In this document: positions 56,763-64,000 of the stretch, in pieces | How the letters are laid out: every line of letters begins with the position of its first letter | Position numbering within the stretch: the first letter of the stretch is position 1 | NCBI GenBank assembly: GCA_031308135.1 | Contig: JAHLJT010000631.1 | Coordinates: forward strand, 220,637,584 to 220,701,583 | Reading direction: 5' to 3' | From: Acheta domesticus | Taxonomy: Eukaryota; Arthropoda; Insecta; Orthoptera; Gryllidae | DNA length: 64,000 nt | The notes under the pieces: model-generated | Told to the model about the DNA's origin: nothing | What the model saw: only the letters and a program-made list of their open reading frames with translations | Databases searched by the model: none | Program-made: the position numbers and the translations under genes

Positions 56763-58163
56763 ATGACGAACAACCAAGAAGGTAAGAAGTCATGCTAGTG
56801 TAGCTACAAGAGATGTATTCCCCAACAAGGATCAAGCTATAGTAATAGAATCAAAAGAAGGACTTACTATAAAAGACTATTTAAATAAGCTAGCCACAAT
56901 TGTTGACTCTACGAATATAAGGTTTATATCAAGGATTTATAACAACAGAGTATGTGTTTTCTTAAGCAGTAAGGAAATTGCTGACTATATAACTGATAAT
57001 CATAGTAATATTAATATCCAAAACCATATCTTAACAGTCAGGCCCCTAATAAGTAAACAAAGAGAATTATCATCTCAAATGTCTGTCCTATCATACCTCA
57101 CGATGTAATTGAAAGAGAGATTAATCAAGAGAAACATACAAAATCACTCTAACATTTCTTTCATCAAAGCAGGAGTTACAGAACCTGGTTTCTCACACAT
57201 TATGAGTTTTAGGAGGCAGATTTTTATTGATCCAGAGGACATTAACAAGGTACCAGATTCAAACCATATTTTATGACAATACAACATATAGAATTTACTT
57301 TACAAGTGACACCATGGCATGCTTCAATTGTAAAAAAGCTGGTCATCTTGCCAACCAGTGCCCTACCAAGATCTCCACTTTAAATGCTCACTATGTTAAC
57401 CAAGAATTAAAAGAAAGTCATGAACAGGAGTCAGTGATAACACAAGAACTGTCCACAAAACACACTGAACCAAAAAGAACTAGTATGGTTAATAACAAGA
57501 ACTTACCCAATTATCAATAAAGGAACGTTAACATCTGAATCTCCCTCTCAAGCTGATGATGATAACTGCACACCCAAAACTACTAATAATGACACTTCAA
57601 AACAATGTCAAGAACAGGAGCAATGATTACCAAGAAGTGCCACAACATAACTTGAACCAAGATAGATGAGCAGCGTATGGTTAATAACAGTAACTTATCA
57701 ATTGTGAATAAAAGATCTTTAACCAGTGAATCTTCCTCTCAACCTGATACTGATAATTGCACATCCAAAACTACTAATAATGACATCCCAAAACAACCAA
57801 TCAAGAAAAAGAAAAAAACTAAAAATGATAAAAGTGAAAGCACAAGAAGACATTCAAATCAAATCTATTGATGAACTAATTAAGCCTATCCAGAAGATCA
57901 TTGATGAAAAACCTGAACAATTTCCACTCAATTACACACAATTTAAAAATTTCCTTGAAAACACCTTTGGAGCTAAAAACCCTATTATTATAGCTAAAGA
58001 CTATCCCTGTGACACTCAGTCTATTATCCAGATGATGACTAATACATATCCTCTCCTAACAGAAAGATCCATTAAAAACAGGTTCACCAGAATTATAAAC
58101 AAACTAAAAATCAGTAACCCACTTAATGAAGACTCAGGAAGTGATACTTCTACTTCTGTTTAA
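56763..58163 (+). pseudogene. Retrotransposon ORF1 (gag-like, zinc knuckle), copy C
   Basis: From MTNNQEGKKS the frame is broken early, then resumes: RFISRIYNNRVCVFLSSKEI, SFIKAGVTEPGF, and the zinc knuckle CFNCKKAGHLANQC (57315-57365; C-x2-C-x4-H-x4-C, one knuckle seen). A duplicated linker module follows (…SPSQADDDNCTPKTTNNDTS… and …SSSQPDTDNCTSKTTNNDIP…), then a Lys-rich stretch and a C-terminal domain with IIIAKDYPCDTQSIIQMMTN ending at TAA 58161-58163. Several frameshifts make it non-functional as assembled. Confidence 0.8.
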
Positions 58164-58187
58164 ATTTAATAAATAGAAATATATTTG

Positions 58188-58486
58188 ATGAATATTCTAC
58201 AGTGGAATACTAATGGTTTTCACCCTCGATATGAAAGAATACAGATTTTGTGTGAGAAATAGAAACCTGAAATAGTATGTGTGCAGGAAACCAACTTCAA
58301 AGGAAATAAATCTGGTAAATTAAAAGGATTCAAGTGCTACAATAGAAATAGATCAACTTCTTCTATTGCAGTGGAGGTGTTTGCTATTTTTGTTAAAAAT
58401 TATATAAAAGCAAACCACTTTTATATCAGATCCGATATTGAGGCAATAGCAATACAAATACAAGTTCCCTTTTCCATATGTATATG

Positions 58487-58544
<58 letters not shown>

Positions 58545-61500
58545 CCAACAGCTATCAATTTGAAAAGAATGAAGTGAAGGATATCATAAAACAATTACCT
58601 AAGCCCTTTATTCTATTAGGTGATGTTAATTGCCATAGTACCCTCTGGGATCGTATAAAACCGACTCAAGAGGCATCAATATGGAAGATATTATTGAAGA
58701 ATCTGATTTGGTAGTACTAAATAACGGGCAACCTACACACTTCAATATTAATAATGGACAGCTTAGTGCAATTGACCTCACACTCAGCTCCAACAGCCTG
58801 GCCTCTAAATGCAATTGGTATGCACTGGATGAGCCTCACGACAGTGACCACTTTCCCATTTTCACGATGACCAGCGATTCTTCATGTATCTCGAATCCGC
58901 TGCAAGAGAATATTAAGTGGAACTACTCCAAAGCCAACTGGCTTAACTATCAGGAACAAATTAAAATGAAAACATCTCAAATGGATATGTTTCAAGAACA
59001 CGACATTGACGTAATAATCAAATCGTTACTGATGTCAAAACAACAGCAGCTAATGACTCACTAGAAATTATCAAACCCACAAAAAGAAGAAACGTGGTAC
59101 CATGGTGGAACGAAAAATGTAAAAATGCTCTTAAACAGTCCAAACATGCGTTCAACCGGTACAAGAAACACCCAACAAATGAAAATAAAATCGAATATAA
59201 AAAACTAGAGCTCTTACAAGAAGAATAATTAAAGAAAGCAAAGCCAACTCCTGGATAAGTTATGTATCCTCTATCAATGTGAATAATAACATTAAAGATT
59301 CTTGGAAAAAAATTAGTTCCATACAAGGTAACAAAAGATTTAATCTAATACATTTACTGCTGTCCGAAAATGCCCAAGTTATTAATGAACCCGCTGATAT
59401 CGCAAATGAGCTCGCCAAAAAATTTGCCAGCAACTCTAGCTCTCAAAATTACTCTCAAGCCTTCCAAACTTACAAAAGTGAACAAGAAAGAGAACAGCTG
59501 ATGGTGAACACAGAAGCGCGTCACATTCAAGAGCACCTTAACTTACCTACTTCAATGAAAGAACTTGTCACAACAATAGACGCCTCCAAAAATTCTTCTC
59601 CCGGACCAGACAACATTTCAAATATCCTGCTTAAAAATCTACCACAGGAAGGGAAAGATATACTACTAAAAATATACAACTATATATGGATAGAAAGACA
59701 TTCCCAAAAGTGTGGAAAGCGGCTATTGTGATCCCCATTCCTAATCCCGGAAAAGACCCAACACTAAGTGGTAATTACAGGCCCATATCATTGACTTGCA
59801 ATATGTGCAAGATTTTGGAAAAAAATGTTAATCGTCGGCTCAGATGGTATCTCGATTACAAGAATATAATATCTAGCAATTAGTTTGGATTTCGACCAGG
59901 ACACTCAACGACCTCCCACCTGGTAAGCATAGATACCTATATTCAAGAAGCTTTTGCCAACAAACAACATGTGTTAGCTGTTAACTTGGACATCGAAAAG
60001 GCATACGATATGGTATGGATGCATCGAGTCCTACAGAAGTTGAGCGAAATTGGAGTTCGAGACAATATGTTTAGGTTTATCAAACATTTCACGGAAGATC
60101 GAGTCATGCAAGTGAGAGCAAATGGAACATTATCTACGAAGAAAAGAATAGAGAACGGTGTACCTCAAGGATCCATCATAAGTGTTACACTTTTCCTACT
60201 AGCAATAAATGACGCGGACGAAAAAATCAAACCACCCACTATCATTAGGAAATACGCCGATGGTATTACTATGCTTTGTAAAGGAAGAAATATTAACTCA
60301 AGCCAAGAAATTATGCAAATCGCATTAAATAGTATTTATGAATGGTCACTCAAATCAGGGTTTAAATTTGCACCTCAGAAAACGGAGTGTATTATATTTT
60401 CAAAGAAGAAAATTAACAACTTACCTACGCTTAAAATTGGTAATCAGATCCTGAGCTTTGTCACCAGTACCAAAATATTAGGAATGCACTTCTACACTAA
60501 ACTGACCTGGAAGTTGCACATATTGAACACTATTAATGAATGTAAAAGGAGAATCAACATACTTAATGCCTGGCACACAACAACTGGGGAGCAGATAGAC
60601 AATTGCTATTATTAACATACAAAGCACTTGTGAGATCCAAAATAGACTACGGATCAATAATATACAGATCTGCTGGTAAAAGTGACCTCAAAAAACTGGA
60701 TACAGTCCATAATCAAGGTCTCCGAATATGCACCGGATGTTTCCATACCAGTCCCATCGGAAGCATACTAATTGAAGCAAATGAACCCACATTATCTCAT
60801 CGCAGAGAGGAACTAATAATCAAATATGCTTTAAAAGCAGCCACGTCCATCAATCCAATCATAGTACAGGACATATATCCTAAACAACAAGAGTACATAG
60901 AGCATTCGCGTTTTATACCTTTGTATGAAAACACTAGAAGAGTACTTAGAGAACTTAATTTCGATCGCAGAAAAGTAGAAAAGAAGAGAAATTACAAAAT
61001 CCCTCCTTGGATAATCTCGGATATCTCAGTAGACTTATCATCTGGCGCTAATCAAGGAAGTGGAACATCTGAGATAAACTCTGCACTGACCAACAATTAC
61101 GACATGTTTTATCCTCTTTATGCCAAAGCAATTAAAACTACGCATGGAACAGAAGCAACAGTGGTAACGAAAGATGTATCGGTGAAACACCAACTTAACT
61201 ACTATGCCAGCCATCTTACTGCCGAATTATGCGCCATCTTGACCGCCATGAAACTTATTAAAAATATTAACCACTCAAAGTTCATTTTATACTCAAATTC
61301 CCGCACTGCAATAAAAAGCATCAACAATAACGAAACTTCTAGTGAAATGATTATTACAATTCAAGAACTGTATCATGACATTACCACATTAGGTAAAGAA
61401 GTAATATTGGTATGGAATATGAATCAAGATACAGAAATGCAGACGGAAACTGACAGAGTAGTTAGTGGAAGTACAACTGATATCCCAAACACTGTACTGG

Positions 61501-61919
61501 CAATTTCAAATACACTCCAAGATCTAGTGAAACATATTGGAAAAATATTAGAAGAAAAATGGTTCTCCATATGGACTACGCTTAAAAGAAGCGACCTTCA
61601 TAAAACCATAACCAATTTTCAAAGTCTGAAACATAATAAAAAGCTCAACAGAAAGGAACATGTGGCCATAACGAAAACACGAACAGGTCACTGTAAGCTA
61701 AGCCATCTATATCTGATTGACGGATCCAGTCCTCCATCATGTGACCTGTGCAATACGGCTTGGTCCCTGTCTCACATAGTCAATCATTGCCCTACTTTCC
61801 AACATATCAGGCAGAGATATCTTCACGACACAAGTTTGGAATGAATACTTGAATCTGAGAAGTATCAAGAAAGAATTTTACAATTCTATAAGGAGAGTGG
61901 AATTTTCAGCCAAATTTGA
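58188..61919 (+). pseudogene. Retrotransposon ORF2 (EN-RT-RNase H), copy C, frameshifted
   Basis: MNILQWNTNGFHPRYERIQI starts the endonuclease, with a stop after CEK at the same place as in B, then VCVQETNFKG, GDVNCHSTLW and DSDHFPIF. The RT follows: GNYRPISLTCNMCKILEK, FGFRPGHSTTSHLV, LDIEKAYDMVW, NGVPQGSIISVTLFLLAIND, KYADGITMLC and TKILGMHF. RNase H region: LTAELCAILTAMKLI and LYSNSRTAIKSI. The C-terminal motif is CDLCNTAWSLSHIVNHC, then a premature TGA after TSLE where B reads Cys; the ancestral TGA is at 61917-61919. The longest intact block is 60603-61844. Confidence 0.85.
58491..58537. repeat. (TA)n expansion inside the endonuclease coding region, copy C
   Basis: About 47 bp of alternating AT between the codons for CICN and HTPNSYQFEK. 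In related endonucleases this place has a short NIYIP-like strand. Confidence 0.95.
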
Positions 61920-62134
61920 ACTTTGTTTTGATCTTTTTTTGCATGTCTCATTAAGTATTATTGTTACTACTCTTCCGTTTTTTGCAATCCTGTAGACAAT
62001 TATTGTGAATTACTGTATATTGTAATGAATTTGTAAACCTCAATTAATCATGTATGAATTACTGTTATAATGTATTTTTTCTGAGTCTCTAATGACCCAG
62101 TTGTCGATGCGACGTTAAATAAACAAACAAACAA

Positions 62135-62147
62135 ACAAAAATAATCA
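62135..62147. repeat. Target-site duplication, 3' side, copy C
   Basis: ACAAAAATAATCA directly after the (ACAA)n tail. Confidence 0.92.
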
Positions 62148-63953
62148 ATTATCAGGTAAATAAAAAATCACGTGCTTCTTGTTTTGATGTCCAGAATGAA
62201 TGCCATATTCGTGTCATTTACTTTTTAAAAATTGCATACATAAAAACAGTCGTGTAAATTCTTGTGCGATTTGACGTGGAATGGCTCGTATTTCAATTCG
62301 TTTCCCTCTCACCCATAAGAACATAGATGACCCGCAAGTCACCCACGATGTTACCCACAAAAACATGTATGACACAATGTCATACATTTTAGGGGTAGAT
62401 TGAACATCTAAAACATTAATAACTATTGAAACCCTGATCAGGCAGACGGTCATTCTTTTTTTATTTCTTCAGCACGTGCATCAAAGACTGACCGAACACA
62501 ATTCGTTAGTGCATGGGCAGAGGCAGAGGGCACCCTCAAACTTACAATTAATTTTTTCAGAACTGTATGTGTGAAGTGCTCACTTTTTTTCTTATTGTAT
62601 TTCATAGAAAATTGAACAAGAAATACGCCTATATTTTTTCCAAATTTTTATCTAATCGAGTTTATATAGAAATTTTACTTTTTTTGAAAAAAATACATTT
62701 TTTAAATGAAAAAAATATTTTTTGAAAAATGTATTTTCAGAGGAATAAAATGCACATTTCAAAGTATTAAATGAAACAAATCAGAAATTTTTATAGTCAG
62801 TACATTCGGAGCAACAATTGATCTTATTTTGTAAAGTACCTGTAAATTCCAAAATTTAATATAGGCATAACTACACAAATAAGCAATTTTCAAGCAAATA
62901 AAAAAAATACATGTCTCCTTTTTTGATGTCCAGATTTAAAAAAAAAATATCGTAAATTTTAAAAAACGTCGTGTCAACTCTTGTGCGATTTGACGTGGAA
63001 TGGCTCATACGTGCGTAGGAAAATGTTAAAACATCACTTCAATAGTTCAATTTAAATAGTACTGTTTAATTTTCCGTCCTTGAACTAATTAATGAATGAC
63101 GGTCTGTGTGTGCAATAATCATTTCAATGAACAGTGTACATAGTGAACAACTTCATTTATTGTGCAATACACTGGCAGTGAACGTATATTTTTCACATCG
63201 CTCATTCGCTATCATGACAATCGACAGTGTTTGTGGAATTATTCAATTCTCTCGTATGATGCACATTTGTGAGCTCTCTCGCGCCCACCCGCTTCCAGCA
63301 AACCATGCGCTGACCCCAGCCGCTATCAGACCCGGAATGCGGCACCGTTCTGCTCAGCAGATATTACGTCATCCACTCGGCGTGTTCTTGGGTCATCGAA
63401 CGTAACAATTGTATTTTCTTTGCACCTTTACAATCTAATCTCTCTGTGATTCTTGTAATTGTTGTAATCTTTGCTTGTTCCATTTTCATGAACTGACAAC
63501 CTCAAGATGGCTTAAAAATAATTTAACTATGGAACTTCATGATTAATTTTTATTACATCATCAGTGTATTTTTTTCACTCCCTAATTCATTAATTATGCT
63601 TTCACATAGCATACAACTTGACATTTTTGCTTGTATTTAATTTATGATTTAATTATACATTTAAAAACCCATATGACTGTTTTTTCTAAATAACGGTAAA
63701 AATTACTGAATATATCCTATATCAAGAAAACTAGGTCATGCCTGCCCACACGCCGCAGGCGTTGGTCCTCCATAAGGGTGAGTTTGAAAGGTGAGTTCCA
63801 GAGGAATGCCGGAGATCGGTATGAAGATGAAGTGCCTAAGATTCCAATCCGCTGCTTACATACCGGCTCCAACACTAGTCATAATCGTAAAACTCTTGTT
63901 TCATCTACAAAATTTATTATATATTTGCTAATGACAACATTCCATTTTCTTAC
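62148..63953. other. Direct copy of contig A 26654-28440
   Basis: Same order as contig A: the 30-bp motif (62262-62291), the second tandem unit (62427-63010), then intron up to the TM1-2 exon. Many 1-bp indels separate it from contig A. No gene is supported here. Confidence 0.7.
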
Positions 63954-64000
63954 CCAAGGCCGCACATGTAGGATAGGATTTCACTGAGATGCACTCGCCC
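63954..64000 (-). CDS. Methuselah-like GPCR, 3' end of TM1-TM2 exon, copy C (partial)
   Basis: The window ends inside this exon. It encodes ...ECISVKSYPTCAAL, then G before the donor GTAAGA. One extra T compared with contig A shifts the exon end to phase 1, which is exactly what the TM3 exon (starting CT) needs; the joined codon would be Ala. This copy therefore has the compatible junction. Confidence 0.75.

Larger units (their letters stand above)
56533..62134 (+). mobile_element. Non-LTR retrotransposon with EN, RT and RNase H, copy C
   Basis: A 5.6 kb element has both ends and target duplications. The 5' UTR starts CATTCGACTCGTGG, then come ORF1 and ORF2. The 3' UTR ends GTCGATGCGACGTTAAATAA and (ACAA)n. 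APE endonuclease, RT and RNase H domains put it near the I-group of LINEs (inferred). It is allelic or paralogous to 31898-37534; the two copies differ mainly by scattered 1-bp indels and a few substitutions. Confidence 0.92.

Noticed and set aside
4482..64000. A genuine chromosomal palindrome or a head-to-head gene pair
   Set aside because: The shared insertion in B and C, the overlap of B with C, and identical 1000-N gaps at the turn points fit unmerged haplotype contigs better. It is kept only as an alternative.

Overview
The window looks like repeat-rich, AT-rich nuclear DNA of an arthropod, probably an insect. There are no operons or ribosome binding sites. The one clear host gene is split by long introns with GT-AG sites and encodes a Methuselah-like (class B) seven-transmembrane receptor, a family known mainly from arthropods. 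The rest is transposon debris, minisatellites and microsatellites. Four contigs are joined by three runs of exactly 1000 N (3482-4481, 30441-31440, 54069-55068).

Layout. Contig 0 (1-3481) has a truncated repeat, a GC-rich patch and a possible pogo-type terminus. Contig A (4482-30440) starts with a LINE reverse transcriptase fragment split by a 1.56 kb non-coding mobile element. It then carries the receptor gene on the minus strand in five exons (28441-28680, 21169-21247, 19660-19838, 13968-14142, 11076-11316). Contig B (31441-54068) is the reverse complement of A positions of about 27107 down to 8743. It carries the same gene on the plus strand, without the TM1-2 exon. Contig C (55069-64000) repeats A positions from about 25486 to 28487 in direct orientation and ends inside the TM1-2 exon. 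B and C share a 5.6 kb non-LTR retrotransposon with identical 13-bp target duplications, and A keeps the empty site at 26641-26653. B and C also share about 260 bp missing from A. I infer that A is one haplotype (or paralogue), and that B and C are two unmerged, overlapping contigs of the other, placed head to head by scaffolding. The apparent palindrome is then probably not real chromosome structure.

The gene. Exons for TM3, TM4, TM5 and TM6-7 join in compatible phases (2, 1, 2) and end in a stop, so the receptor core from TM3 to the C-terminus can be read directly. Single-base indels break one junction in A and one exon in B. Just upstream of the last exon a 95-bp tandem repeat has multiplied the 3' splice acceptor and the exon start. 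Every upstream acceptor runs into a stop before TM6 is finished.

The repeats. At least thirteen copies or fragments belong to one non-coding family of about 1.6 kb, with ends near GTGGTGCTACAGAATGGCAC and ACGGGAAAGT. It is built from about 300-bp internal repeats and carries a GACGGACA core. In one locus that core has grown into a 1.15 kb minisatellite. Other items are a 22-bp minisatellite (about 41 copies in A, about 12 in B), a pogo-like MITE, an element ending in a 30-bp inverted motif, two tRNA-SINE-like repeats, a hammerhead-like motif, and a decayed copy of an uncharacterised arthropod repetitive protein family.
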